Below are positions 17,155 through 26,723 of a stretch of DNA of 64,000 nucleotides, piece after piece. The number at the start of each line of letters is the position of its first letter. Positions within the stretch are counted from its first letter, which is position 1. The notes below the pieces were generated by a model that saw nothing but the letters and a program-made list of their open reading frames with translations, did not search any database and was not told where the DNA came from. The DNA comes from Hydrogenispora sp. (lineage in GTDB: Bacteria > Bacillota > UBA4882 > UBA10575): contig DUQQ01000008.1 in the NCBI GenBank assembly GCA_012837705.1, positions 1 to 64,000 of the forward strand, given 5' to 3'. The translations under genes were made by a program, and so were the position numbers.

Positions 17155-20100
17155 ATGCTGAAAATTATTCGACATCCCGATCTCTACCGAGATCCAGTCC
17201 GTTCGATCCGGGACCTGATGGGATTGGAATGGCAAAAGCCCGGTCAACAGAAGCCGGTGCTCATTTTTCCCACCCAAACACTCTTGGAGTACTGGGAAGA
17301 ACAATTACTACCGGCTGTCGGCAGTTGGGGTGGGGTTCGTTTTGTCTTGTTCGATGGTTTTGTCCGGGATCTTCTGCAGGAAACCCGTCCCGACCTCTCC
17401 GACTTAACGCCCGGGGACAGCGTCTTACTTTTACGTTTAGCCGTTTCCGCACTGGCGCAGGAGGGGAAGATCCCATATCTGGCGCAAGCCTTCCCGGCGG
17501 CTGGCTTTTATGCTGCCCTCCGTCAGGAGATTAGCCTCCTGAAACGGGCGGGTCTTGAACCGGCTTTCTTTCGTAACTTGGTGCCAGCAACGAATCAACC
17601 TTTACGAGAGCTGGCTGCAGTCTACGAACGCTATCAGCAACTCCTCAACGAACGGCATTTGGCTGATGGGGAAGAGAAATTCCGTCTGGCGGTTGCCGAA
17701 AGCGCCAATGCCGTCCACTGGCTTAAAGGAAAACAGCTCTTGGTGATCGGGTTTACCGATTTTACCCAGCAACAAGAGGCCCTTTTACATAAGCTTGGCC
17801 ACCAGATGGAGGTGACGGTGGTCTTTGACCATGGGCTTGCCGACCGGAAAGGGCTACCGCTGCCCACGCTGCAGACCAAAGAGAAGACGTCAGAACTTGT
17901 CTATTCCCGTTATCAAGCAAAAGAGGAAAACAAGGAAGGCCGCCTATTGCTTTTTCATCTCCAACAGAATTTGTGGAGCAGCCTACCGGAGTCTACTCCC
18001 CCCGGCCCCGACGGGAGCGTCGAATTGCTGAAAGTAAAAGGGGGGAGCCGCCATGAGCTGGTCGCGGTGGCTAATGTGCTGAAAGGGTTACTCACTGCCG
18101 ATCCAACCCTGTCACCGGAGGAAATCGGGGTGATCACCCCTTACCCGATCGAAGAGGCTTATGAAATCCTCTCGGGGTTTGGGATTCCGGTGACGGCCCA
18201 AATTAACAACCCCTTAACGCACGAACCAGCGGCCAAGGCTTTACTCCAACCCTTTCGTGTTGTTTTATCGGCTTTTGATTGGGCCGAGATGGTCAAATAT
18301 CTGCGCTGGGGCGGTATCTATCCGCCGGATCAACTATACCGGATTGACCCCCCCGCAACCCTGGGGGAATGGGAAGCTGCACTCACGAAGATTGATGCCT
18401 TGGCGGAAGGAAAGGGAGCTCAAAGCAAAGACCTGTTAACTTTGCTCGCAGATATTCCGCTCCACGGTACCTACGGGGAATATTTCCAACGTTGTCTGGA
18501 GTGGTTAGATTACCCGTTGCTTTTAAACAACTTCCTGCCCCCATCCGTCGGGTCTACATCCTTTCTACCAGCCAGATTTGTCCAGACCTCCTTCCTTGGG
18601 AAACTAAGAGCCCTTGTCCAGAAAGGCCAAAACTTAACGGGGTCCTTTGCTTCGCAGGAGGTTAAACTGGCCGATTTTTACTTAACGCTCGAATCCATGC
18701 TGGCCCAGGAGTTTACGCCGAAACCAACGACTTGGCAGAACGGCGTCCGATTATTAACCCCAACCGAGGCGCGGGGCCTCAGCTTTCGGGTATCTTTTGT
18801 CGTCGGCCTCAATGAGGGGGTTGTCCCACACTTAAACCCGGCGGGTTGGCTTTTAAGGGAAGAAACGGTCCAAGACTGGATGCTCGCTTCTTTTCTGCCG
18901 ACCAATCGCGACCAATTACTACGGGAACGCGTCCTCTTTTCTTATGTCCTGAAAACTGCCCGGGAAAAACTGGTCCTCACTTGCAGCCAAACCAATGCGG
19001 AAGGGGAAGAGGTAAACCCCAGTTCCTTTTGGGATGACCTGAAAAAACTCTTACCAACCGGGCAACCAATTAAAGAGGTGGAGACCGCGAGTTTGCTTAC
19101 TCCGCTCTGTTCGGTCAGCACCGGCGCTTTGGGAATGGAGATTGAAGAAAAGATCGAGGCTGCGTTGGGGCGGCACCGAGATGGCCGTGCCCGTAACGGT
19201 TATTTAGGCCCGTCGGAAGCGCAGTTCCTCCAGGCGAAACTGGGTGATCAGCCCTTTAGTATTTCGGCTTTGGAAGAGTACGGGACCTGTCCTTTCCTTT
19301 ATTTTTGCCGGCGGTGGCTCAAGATTGACCCTTTGGGCGAACCGGAGATCATTCCTTCCCGGCTGACCGAAGGTAGTGTCGCCCATTTTGTGTTGAAAGA
19401 ATTTTTCCAGTGCCACCGGGGCCACGTTTTACGACGGGACTGTTTAGACAGCTATCTTGCCGAAATCCGGGCTTTGGTCGAAGCTTATTACCCGCAGACC
19501 GACGCAGCCCAGTCAATGCTTCACCACAACTTACTGGTCCTCGGACGGGAAAATTTAATTTCCATATTAACCCGAGTCGTACAGGAAGAAGTGGAGTGGG
19601 GGGAGAAGACCGCCGGCCGCTTTACTCCCTGCTATTTCGAACTGGGTTTCGGCGGCCTGAAACACGAAGCGGATGCCAGTTCCACGCCCAAGCCGCTGGT
19701 CTTAGCGGTGGAGGACGCTTCGCCTGATCAACCGCCGTTAAAAATTTGGGGTAAGATCGACCGGGTTGATACGGACCGGGCGGGTAATTTCATTGTCTAT
19801 GATTATAAAACGGGAAATCCGCCGTCGCAAACGGAGATTCTCAGTGGTAAACGCCTCCAGCTTCCCTTGTATCTGCTGGCAGTAAACCGCCTTTTTCTCC
19901 CGGAAGGAGAGCCAATGGGGGCCGCCTATTATAGTCTCCAAAAAACCAACCGGTTACGGGGAATTTGGCGCCAGGAAGCTCAGGCCTTTGGGATAAAAAG
20001 CCGAAACACCCTCGCGGCGGAGGCGTGGACGGGGACGCTGGAAGGTGCGGTGACGGCGGCTTTACGCGCCTACCACGCCATCCTGCAGGGCGCCTTTCCG

Positions 20101-20196
20101 TTTTGTCCACCGAAGATGTGTCCTGCTTACTGTGAATTCTGGTCCATCTGTCGGCAAGGGATCTGGGGAAAGGAGGAGCAAGATGAAACTGAATGA
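17155..20196 (+). CDS. addB: ATP-dependent helicase/nuclease subunit B (AddB)
   Basis: AddB pairs with AddA to process double-strand breaks up to a Chi-like site and start RecA recombination. About 1013 residues. The C-terminal nuclease domain is clear: FSISALEEYGTCPFLYFCRR, then IWGKIDRVDTD and FIVYDYKTGNPP (PD-(D/E)XK catalytic Asp and Lys). The four cysteines of the Fe-S staple are visible: one in GTCPF and three in CPAYCEFWSIC near the end. Unlike B. subtilis AddB, I see no N-terminal Walker A; the segment reads VLIFPTQTLLEYW. ATG 17155 is preferred to 17140 on ribosome-site spacing. It overlaps addA by 14 bases. Confidence 0.93.
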   Translation: MLKIIRHPDLYRDPVRSIRDLMGLEWQKPGQQKPVLIFPTQTLLEYWEEQLLPAVGSWGGVRFVLFDGFVRDLLQETRPDLSDLTPGDSVLLLRLAVSALAQEGKIPYLAQAFPAAGFYAALRQEISLLKRAGLEPAFFRNLVPATNQPLRELAAVYERYQQLLNERHLADGEEKFRLAVAESANAVHWLKGKQLLVIGFTDFTQQQEALLHKLGHQMEVTVVFDHGLADRKGLPLPTLQTKEKTSELVYSRYQAKEENKEGRLLLFHLQQNLWSSLPESTPPGPDGSVELLKVKGGSRHELVAVANVLKGLLTADPTLSPEEIGVITPYPIEEAYEILSGFGIPVTAQINNPLTHEPAAKALLQPFRVVLSAFDWAEMVKYLRWGGIYPPDQLYRIDPPATLGEWEAALTKIDALAEGKGAQSKDLLTLLADIPLHGTYGEYFQRCLEWLDYPLLLNNFLPPSVGSTSFLPARFVQTSFLGKLRALVQKGQNLTGSFASQEVKLADFYLTLESMLAQEFTPKPTTWQNGVRLLTPTEARGLSFRVSFVVGLNEGVVPHLNPAGWLLREETVQDWMLASFLPTNRDQLLRERVLFSYVLKTAREKLVLTCSQTNAEGEEVNPSSFWDDLKKLLPTGQPIKEVETASLLTPLCSVSTGALGMEIEEKIEAALGRHRDGRARNGYLGPSEAQFLQAKLGDQPFSISALEEYGTCPFLYFCRRWLKIDPLGEPEIIPSRLTEGSVAHFVLKEFFQCHRGHVLRRDCLDSYLAEIRALVEAYYPQTDAAQSMLHHNLLVLGRENLISILTRVVQEEVEWGEKTAGRFTPCYFELGFGGLKHEADASSTPKPLVLAVEDASPDQPPLKIWGKIDRVDTDRAGNFIVYDYKTGNPPSQTEILSGKRLQLPLYLLAVNRLFLPEGEPMGAAYYSLQKTNRLRGIWRQEAQAFGIKSRNTLAAEAWTGTLEGAVTAALRAYHAILQGAFPFCPPKMCPAYCEFWSICRQGIWGKEEQDETE

Positions 20197-23100
20197 AGAA
20201 CAACAACGCGCCGTTGAAGATTTTTCCACGGATCTGTTGGTGATGGCCGGGGCCGGTACCGGTAAAACCAGAGTCCTAACCCAAAAATATCTGCATTTAT
20301 TGCAGACGCGAAGATGTGAAGTTCCCCAGATCGTCGCGGTTACTTTCACCAACAAAGCCGCGGCCGAAATGCGGGACCGGATCCGAAAAGAAATGAAGAC
20401 CATTTACCACAAGAGTACCGGTTCGGAAAGGGAGTATTGGTCCCGACAGGTGGAGTTGTTGGAAGTGGCAGCAAAAATCACCACCATCCATGGCTTATGT
20501 TTAGCGCTTTTACGGCAACACCCTGTAGAAGCCGGCATCGATCCACAGGGAAAAATTCTGGATGAAGGGGAAGAATACCTGTTTAAAGCGAAAGCGGCCA
20601 AAAGTGCTTTGAGTGCTTTGTTGGCCACGGATGAAGAGGGGTATAATCTGCCGGTGGTTCTGGCGCTCGGATCCCACTTCTTTCTGGAGCAGCTTCCGGC
20701 TTTATATACCACCTTGAAAGAAGCGGGGGTGGAAGTGGAAAAGCTGACGGCGTCCGCTCCGGATGAGGATTTGCACCGAAAATTAACAGCGGCCAAAAAG
20801 AATCTAAAAAGCGCCCTCTTTCACCTGGAACAACAGGCGGGCGCAGTCCGACTAACCCCTCGTGCCCAGGATTTGCTGGCGGCCCTTTTTGCCCAATGGC
20901 CGTCTTACCAGGAGGAGCTAGAAAAGATGGAACGGTTGACCGAAGAGGGTTTGAAAACCCTGACGGACCTCCTTGGTTTCCTCCCGAAAAACCTCAACAA
21001 ACAACTGCGTCCGGCCATTGACGACGTGCACGACCAGGTGGAGGCGGTCAGAACGGCCCTGGTTTCTCAGGAAGCAGCGGTGCAAAAACCGGTGATCGTC
21101 GCTTTTCTCCGTCTCTTCGATCAGGAATATAGCTCCCTGAAACAGTTGGAAGGGAAATTGGACTTTACAGATCAACTCTGCTTAGTCCGGAAAATGCTCC
21201 GTACCCATCCGGCTATTGCCCAAGAATACCAAAAGCGTTTCGCTTACTTTATGGTAGATGAGTTTCAGGATACCAACAGTTTGCAATGGGAGATCATTCA
21301 ACTTTTGTGCGGGGAAGGGCACCGGGAAGGAAGGTTGTTTCTCGTTGGTGATCTGAAACAGTCGATTTACCGTTTTCGTGGGGCGGAAGTCGAGATCATG
21401 ACTGGTTTGGCCGCCTCAAAGCTGGGTTCGGACGGTCAAGTTCTGGTCTTAGCGAAAAACTATCGGACTAAAGCGGTGGTCGCCGCCGTGATTAATCATC
21501 TCTGCCGTGCTATTTTTGCCAGTGAAGCTTTTCCCTACCACCCGTTGGTGCCAGCGGTAAACGCAAATGGGGACCGGGAAACCGGGGATGGTGAGACGGG
21601 GGTTGAAATCTTACTCGCCAACGCAGATGAACCCTTGCTGCTAGCCGCCAGAATCAGACAGTTGGTGGAGGGGGGAGAGGTGCTGATCCAAGACGGGAAA
21701 GCCACCCGTGCGGTGCAGTACGGGGATGTGGCTTTACTCTTTCGGACGAAAACCCATCTCAAAGCCTTTGAAGACGCCTTCCGGGTCCAGGGGATTCCTT
21801 ATCAAGTCACCGCAGGTGTCGGGTTTTACGCCCGTCAAGAGATTCAAGACCAGTTGAATCTGCTCCGTCTCGTCGAATGCCCCGATGATGCCCTGGCTTT
21901 AGCGGGGGTGTTAAGATCTCCCTTCTGTCAGGTTTCCGACCGGGCACTTTTCTGGTTGGCCCACCCCGACGGCCTTACCAAAGGATTTTTTACGGGGGAG
22001 AAAGCTGCTGATTATCCGGCGGAGATCCCCACCGCGGAAAGGAGACGTCTGGCACGGTTCCGCCAGTTTATAACCGCCTTAAGCCAAAACGCCCACTTAC
22101 TTTCGATCCCGGAGATCCTCCGCACTGCCTGGGAGGGAACGGGATATTTAGCCACGGTTGCCGCCTTACCGGAAGGCGAACGTTGCCTGGCTAATCTGGA
22201 AAAACTAATCCTGCGGGCGGAGGATTTTGCGGCGAAGGGTTACTCCGGGTTACGGGACTTTGTCGCTTTTTTGCGCCATCTATCCACCCTGGAAGTGCGG
22301 GAAGGAGAGGCGGCGGTTCCACAGGGGGACGGGAACTATGTGCAGATGATGACCGTGCATGCGGCTAAGGGGTTGGAGTTTCCAGTAGTGGTAATTCCGG
22401 AGTTGGATCGGGAATTTAATCTGTCATCCCGGACAACCATTGCTTATCATAAGGAGTGGGGGCTTGTCCATAAGGTTAAAGATCCAAACGGATCATGGTT
22501 GGATACGGAGGCGACCATGGAACTAAAAACAGTGGAGAAAAGGGCGGAAATCTCGGAGTTAAAGCGTCTGTTCTATGTGGCTCTTACGCGGGCTCGTGAT
22601 TATTTATTATTATCCGCGACCGCCAAGGAGGTTAAAGCCGAGACCATTGATGAGGGACGGTCCTGGCTGGACTGGTTGGAACTGGTGGTGCCTGGTATTA
22701 TCAGTGCGGAAGAAGGCCTGGTTTATCTGGATAAACAACCGATTAAACTTACCCGGTCGATAACGGTGACCGCCCCGCTGGGACTGGTCTTTGACCAGCA
22801 GAAAGCCGGGGTTGAAGAGATCGCTTCGACCTTAGAATTACCTGTTACGACACAAAAGATGACGACCCGGCGGCTCTCGTTAACGCCACTACTTACGTTC
22901 CAGGAATGCCCCCGCCGATTTTTCTGGCAACACCGCTTAGGGAGCGACCCGGCGACGGTTCCCGCCCCCCTTGCTTCACCAGAAGAAAAGGTTACCACCA
23001 ATTACAGTTTGCTCCTGGGAGAAGTCTTCCACCGGCTGATCTCCGGTCCCACCTTAAGCATGGAAGCAGCGGGAATCGCTTTAGAAGGTTGGTTCCAAGG

Positions 23101-23620
23101 ATTACCGCCGGGGGAGCGGCAAGCCGCTTTTGACCAGGTGAAGCTGATGTACCACAATTACCTGGCCAGTCCCTTCTTGCCCGAAAACGGGGTGCGGGTG
23201 GAAAATGAGCTCCCCTTTGTTTTGGCTTTGCAAAGCGTAATCATTAAGGGGGTTATCGACCGGGTTCTCTTCTATCCCGATGGGCGGATCGTGGTAGTTG
23301 ATTTTAAAACCAACCGCCGTCTGCCACCGCCGGGGAAGATCCGCGACCGCTACTATTTCCAAGTGTACCTTTATGCCCTGGCGATCCGCGAGATATACCA
23401 GCAACTCCCGGCGGAAGGCTGGATCTATTTTGTCCGCCCCGATCTTAAGTTGCCTTGTTCCTTAACAGAAAAAAACCTCGGTGCTACCGAGGAACAGATC
23501 CGAAAAACCGTCGATTATATTACCACCCACGATCATCCGGAGGATTATCCCCCCGGAGAAGACTGTGAGTTTTGTCCGTTTACGCCGTGGTGTAAGGAAG
23601 CGGTCTCTTCTTCACAGTAA
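20183..23620 (+). CDS. addA: ATP-dependent helicase/nuclease subunit A (AddA)
   Basis: UvrD-type 3'-5' helicase with a C-terminal nuclease, partner of AddB in recombinational repair. 1145 residues from ATG 20183 (AAAGGAGGAG upstream), overlapping the addB stop. Helicase motifs in order: Walker A MAGAGTGKTRVLT, motif Ia TFTNKAAAEMRDR, DEFQDTNSLQW (Walker B), GDLKQSIYRFRGAE, TVHAAKGLEFPVV and YVALTRARDYLLL. The nuclease domain has LLTFQECPRRFFW, KGVIDRVLF and VVVDFKTNR, so the catalytic residues are intact. CEFCPFTPWC near the C-terminus adds cysteines. It is slightly shorter than typical AddA (about 1200). Its 3' end overlaps convergent folE2. Confidence 0.95.
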   Translation: MKLNEEQQRAVEDFSTDLLVMAGAGTGKTRVLTQKYLHLLQTRRCEVPQIVAVTFTNKAAAEMRDRIRKEMKTIYHKSTGSEREYWSRQVELLEVAAKITTIHGLCLALLRQHPVEAGIDPQGKILDEGEEYLFKAKAAKSALSALLATDEEGYNLPVVLALGSHFFLEQLPALYTTLKEAGVEVEKLTASAPDEDLHRKLTAAKKNLKSALFHLEQQAGAVRLTPRAQDLLAALFAQWPSYQEELEKMERLTEEGLKTLTDLLGFLPKNLNKQLRPAIDDVHDQVEAVRTALVSQEAAVQKPVIVAFLRLFDQEYSSLKQLEGKLDFTDQLCLVRKMLRTHPAIAQEYQKRFAYFMVDEFQDTNSLQWEIIQLLCGEGHREGRLFLVGDLKQSIYRFRGAEVEIMTGLAASKLGSDGQVLVLAKNYRTKAVVAAVINHLCRAIFASEAFPYHPLVPAVNANGDRETGDGETGVEILLANADEPLLLAARIRQLVEGGEVLIQDGKATRAVQYGDVALLFRTKTHLKAFEDAFRVQGIPYQVTAGVGFYARQEIQDQLNLLRLVECPDDALALAGVLRSPFCQVSDRALFWLAHPDGLTKGFFTGEKAADYPAEIPTAERRRLARFRQFITALSQNAHLLSIPEILRTAWEGTGYLATVAALPEGERCLANLEKLILRAEDFAAKGYSGLRDFVAFLRHLSTLEVREGEAAVPQGDGNYVQMMTVHAAKGLEFPVVVIPELDREFNLSSRTTIAYHKEWGLVHKVKDPNGSWLDTEATMELKTVEKRAEISELKRLFYVALTRARDYLLLSATAKEVKAETIDEGRSWLDWLELVVPGIISAEEGLVYLDKQPIKLTRSITVTAPLGLVFDQQKAGVEEIASTLELPVTTQKMTTRRLSLTPLLTFQECPRRFFWQHRLGSDPATVPAPLASPEEKVTTNYSLLLGEVFHRLISGPTLSMEAAGIALEGWFQGLPPGERQAAFDQVKLMYHNYLASPFLPENGVRVENELPFVLALQSVIIKGVIDRVLFYPDGRIVVVDFKTNRRLPPPGKIRDRYYFQVYLYALAIREIYQQLPAEGWIYFVRPDLKLPCSLTEKNLGATEEQIRKTVDYITTHDHPEDYPPGEDCEFCPFTPWCKEAVSSSQ

Positions 23621-24378
23621 GCAAAAGCACTGTGGTTATGGATCGATTCAAAGCTTTCTACTTCCAAGCGGAACCACGAGACTTTTGGTTCGCGGCGTAA
23701 AGCGAGCACCGAATCGCGGAGGATATCTTCGACAAATTTCGGATGGTCATAAGCCTCTTCGGTCACGAACTTTTCGTCTTCCCGTTTCAGGACGGGGTAA
23801 ACGCAGGAACTACCCTGCCTCCTGAGGAGTAAGATCAAGTCTTCAATCCAAAGATAACTTCCGGGCTGGCAACGGACCGCGGCCCGGATCACCGCCCGTT
23901 GATTGTGGGCGCCGTACCGGGAGATTGCTTTACTACAGGGACACAGAGAGACCACGGGCACATGAACCGTGAGGCGAAAATCGTAACCGGCCTCGGTAAG
24001 CCGCCCCCAAAACTGGCAAGAAAAATCTAAAGGGGAGGTCAGGCCGCTGACCGGGGCAGTAACCGGCATGAAATATCGAAAATCCAGGGATAGATCGGCT
24101 GCTGACGCTTTGAGCCTCGTTTTTAACTCCATTAACATCAGCTTTAACTCCCGGCCGGAGATGGGTTTATCCCCCCAGGCCACCAAGACCTCCATGAAAC
24201 GGCTGAGGTGGGTTCCTTTATATTCCTTCGGTAGGTTAACAGCGGCGGTGATCTTCCCTAAAATCTGTTGATAACCACCGTCGCGCGTGGCGATCAGAAA
24301 AGGAAGGTGGACTTCCTTCACGCCGACCCGTTGAATTTCAATACCCCGCTGATCCAAGAGATTCTGAACATCTTCCAT
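23545..24378 (-). CDS. folE2: GTP cyclohydrolase FolE2 (type IB)
   Basis: Converts GTP to dihydroneopterin triphosphate, the entry step of folate and queuosine synthesis; the IB type uses other metals than the zinc-dependent FolE. ATG 24378 (GGAAAGGG upstream on the minus strand) gives 277 residues; the ORF track's longer start is not supported. Signatures are the active-site cysteine region VSLCPCSKAISRYGAHNQR (part) and the ending FESIHNHSAFAY. A 20-residue tail beyond the normal family end runs into the convergent 3' end of addA, an overlap of 76 bases. folP and folK lie 3 kb away, so the folate genes are close but not one operon. Confidence 0.93.
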   Translation of the reverse strand: MEDVQNLLDQRGIEIQRVGVKEVHLPFLIATRDGGYQQILGKITAAVNLPKEYKGTHLSRFMEVLVAWGDKPISGRELKLMLMELKTRLKASAADLSLDFRYFMPVTAPVSGLTSPLDFSCQFWGRLTEAGYDFRLTVHVPVVSLCPCSKAISRYGAHNQRAVIRAAVRCQPGSYLWIEDLILLLRRQGSSCVYPVLKREDEKFVTEEAYDHPKFVEDILRDSVLALRREPKVSWFRLEVESFESIHNHSAFAYCEEETASLHHGVNGQNSQSSPGG

Positions 24379-24539
24379 AGCAAAACCCTTTCCGACAGTT
24401 CTGAAACTGGCTAGATTTTTCTCTTTTCCTTTATATTCGCATCTTTGACGAAGCTTCCTTTTTTTTAACCCAGTGTTTACACGCATAATGCTTCTTCCTT
24501 TTGCAAAAACTCTTAAAGACGGGAAACTAAGGAGGAAGT

Positions 24540-25706
24540 ATGATGCGGAAGAGATGGAGAACACTAATTATCCTTTCCTTTTTAATTGGATTGCTAAGTG
24601 CCCACAGCACAATGGCGGCCCTTCCCTTTAATATCCAGTCGGAATCGGCTTTACTGATGGAGGCCGCCAGTGGTGAGGTCCTCGTCGATAAAAACAGTAA
24701 AAAGCCGTTGCCGCCGGCTAGTATCACCAAGATGATGGTGATGCTCCTCGTCATGGAAGCGGTCGACAGTGGGCAGATCAAGTTGACCGATAAAGTCATT
24801 GCCAGTCCGGAAGCTTGCCGGATGGGTGGTTCCCAGATCTGGCTGGAGCCTGGGGAAGAGATGACTGTTGAGGACTTAATGAAAGCAGTCGGCATTGTCT
24901 CCGCTAATGATGCCAGTGTCGCACTGGCCGAATACATCTCTGGTTCGCATGAAGAGTTTGTGAAACTGATGAACAAACGTGCGGAGGAGCTTGGTCTCAA
25001 AGACACGAAATATGTTAATGCCACCGGTTTGTCGCCCGACGGCGGCGGGCCCGGCAATCAGACCTCCGCCTATGATCAAGCCCTTCTCGCGCGGGAACTA
25101 CTTAAACACCCGACGGTTTTGAAATGGACGGGGACCTGGATCGATAGTCTCCGGGGTGGTGAATCCTTTCTCCGGAACACCAACAACCTGGTGCGGTTTT
25201 ATGAGGGCTGTGACGGATTGAAGACCGGATATACCAGTGAAGCCGGTTATTGCCTTGTGGCCACCGCCCGCCGGAATGGGGTGCGTTTGCTTGCGGTGGT
25301 GATGAAAGCGCCCACCTCTCCCGTGCGGAACAACGAGATTACGAAACTCTTTAATTACGGCTTTAGTCAATACAAGGCCTTGAAAGTGTTAAACGCGGGC
25401 CAGGTGATCGGTAAAACCAAAGTCATAAAAGGTTGCGAAAGCGAAGTAAACCTTATTGTCCCCGAAGATTTGCTTGTGGTTTTAAAGAAAGAAGTCCAAA
25501 CCACCCCCGAAGTAATAGCACAGATTCCGCCAAAGGTCAGGGCACCTTTAGCGCAGGGGGAACCGGTCGGCCAAATCATCGTCAAGATTGACGGGGAAAC
25601 CACAGTAACCGCCGATTTGGTGACCGAAAGTGCGGTGGAAGAGAGCGGGTTCTTCCGGTTTCTGTGGCAAATCGGCAAAAGTATCATCGAGGGCTTTTTC
25701 CGCTAA
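24540..25706 (+). CDS. dacF: D-alanyl-D-alanine carboxypeptidase, DacF type
   Basis: Low-molecular-weight penicillin-binding protein that trims pentapeptides of peptidoglycan. 388 residues with signal peptide (RTLIILSFLIGLLSAHSTMA). Active-site motifs are SITK (SxxK), SAN (SxN, in VSANDASVA) and KTG (in CDGLKTGYT); a PBP5-type beta-rich C-terminal domain and an amphipathic anchor (FFRFLWQIGKSIIEGFFR) end the protein. AAGGAGGA precedes two adjacent ATGs. Position directly upstream of the spoIIA genes matches B. subtilis dacF, a forespore-expressed gene, but here a terminator and a candidate sigma-H promoter separate it from spoIIAA. Confidence 0.93.
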   Translation: MMRKRWRTLIILSFLIGLLSAHSTMAALPFNIQSESALLMEAASGEVLVDKNSKKPLPPASITKMMVMLLVMEAVDSGQIKLTDKVIASPEACRMGGSQIWLEPGEEMTVEDLMKAVGIVSANDASVALAEYISGSHEEFVKLMNKRAEELGLKDTKYVNATGLSPDGGGPGNQTSAYDQALLARELLKHPTVLKWTGTWIDSLRGGESFLRNTNNLVRFYEGCDGLKTGYTSEAGYCLVATARRNGVRLLAVVMKAPTSPVRNNEITKLFNYGFSQYKALKVLNAGQVIGKTKVIKGCESEVNLIVPEDLLVVLKKEVQTTPEVIAQIPPKVRAPLAQGEPVGQIIVKIDGETTVTADLVTESAVEESGFFRFLWQIGKSIIEGFFR

Positions 25707-25739
25707 ACCAAAGCGGCTAACAACAACCAGCAAACCCAG

Positions 25740-25767
25740 AACCGCCTACGGGCGGTTTTACTTTTTT
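25740..25767 (+). terminator. intrinsic terminator between dacF and spoIIAA
   Basis: Seven-base-pair stem AACCGCC-TACG-GGCGGTT followed by TTACTTTTTT. Confidence 0.82.
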
Positions 25768-25857
25768 ACGCCGGTCTTAGCCAGGCTTTATGCTATGTTC
25801 GAGCATGGCCACGTCCGGAAACGGCAGCAAATTCTGGAAAATCGAGCCTTTTTCTAG

Positions 25858-25884
25858 GCAGGAAAATATCGTTAGATGCCGAAA
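25858..25884 (+). promoter_or_regulatory. candidate sigma-H promoter of the spoIIA operon
   Basis: GCAGGAAAA, 11-base spacer, GCCGAAA, close to the sigma-H consensus RnAGGAwWW-N11/12-RnnGAAT (last base differs). It is about 40 bases upstream of spoIIAA, and spoIIA is sigma-H-dependent in B. subtilis. Confidence 0.5.
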
Positions 25885-25924
25885 AGAGGCTTGAGAGCAT
25901 GCCATTTTTAGGGGGGATTCCGGT

Positions 25925-26263
25925 TTGAAATTGGAACTAAAGCGGAACGGTCGGGTTTTAACCGTTCAAATCTCCGGGGAACTCGATCTTTCGACCTCCC
26001 CGGCTTTTCGGAGCCGTATTGAAGAGGAGCTCGGGCAGGACCAGGAGATCAAGCATCTGATCCTGGATTTACAAGAAACTAATTTCATTGATAGTTCCGG
26101 CTTGGGGGCGATCCTGGGTCGTTATAAAACCATCGTCCAACGCAACGGGAAGCTGACGGCGGTTAATGTCCCCCCTCATCTGCAGCGCCTTTTTGAACTG
26201 TCTGGTCTATTAAAGGTCATGACAATCTGCCCTTCCCTCGAGGAAGCTCAAAATTTAGATTAA
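25925..26263 (+). CDS. spoIIAA: anti-sigma F factor antagonist SpoIIAA
   Basis: STAS-domain protein that, when unphosphorylated, binds SpoIIAB and frees sigma-F in the forespore. 112 residues. The phosphorylation-site serine lies in ETNFIDSSGLGAILG; the domain also shows GELDLSTSPAF near the start. TTG start with GGGGGGA about seven bases upstream. It is the first gene of the spoIIAA-spoIIAB-sigF operon, 16 bases before spoIIAB, with its own candidate sigma-H promoter. Confidence 0.96.
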   Translation: MKLELKRNGRVLTVQISGELDLSTSPAFRSRIEEELGQDQEIKHLILDLQETNFIDSSGLGAILGRYKTIVQRNGKLTAVNVPPHLQRLFELSGLLKVMTICPSLEEAQNLD

Positions 26264-26279
26264 GGAGGCTGGCCAGGGA

Positions 26280-26723
26280 ATGAAGGAAAATTATTTAAAC
26301 ATATCTTTTCCCAGCTTACCCGATAATGTCAGTCTTTCCCGCGTGATTGCGGCTTCTTTCGCGGCGCAGCTTGATTTTACCCTCAATGAACTGGAGGAAA
26401 TTCGCGTTGCGATTTCGGAAGCGGTGTCAAACTGTGTGATCCATGCCTATCCGGAACATCCTGGGGAGGTACGCTTGGAATTAAGGATCAAAGATGACAC
26501 CCTGATGATTAAGGTAATCGACGAAGGATGTGGTATTCAGGATCTAGATTTGGCCAAGACACCGGCTTATTCTTCGGATCCGGAGCGAATGGGGTTAGGG
26601 CTGGTCTTTATGGAATCGTTTATGGATGAAATGACCATTGAATCCCAGCTACAAAAGGGTACCCAGGTTTTGATGGTGAAGAAACCGGAACGGAGTAAAA
26701 ATAGTAGCCATGATTGTCAATGA
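26280..26723 (+). CDS. spoIIAB: anti-sigma F factor and serine kinase SpoIIAB
   Basis: GHKL-fold serine kinase that holds sigma-F inactive and phosphorylates SpoIIAA. 147 residues. N-box region EEIRVAISEAVSNCVIHAYP includes the conserved Asn; G1 box is VIDEGCGIQD and G2 is MGLGLVFMESF. AAGGAGG lies about 11 bases before ATG. The last 14 bases overlap the sigF start, giving translational coupling. Length and order are as in B. subtilis. Confidence 0.96.
   Translation: MKENYLNISFPSLPDNVSLSRVIAASFAAQLDFTLNELEEIRVAISEAVSNCVIHAYPEHPGEVRLELRIKDDTLMIKVIDEGCGIQDLDLAKTPAYSSDPERMGLGLVFMESFMDEMTIESQLQKGTQVLMVKKPERSKNSSHDCQ

Noticed and set aside
25630-25857. Plus-strand ORF of 75 codons after dacF
   Set aside because: Starts within dacF in another frame, spans the terminator, and its product is not protein-like.
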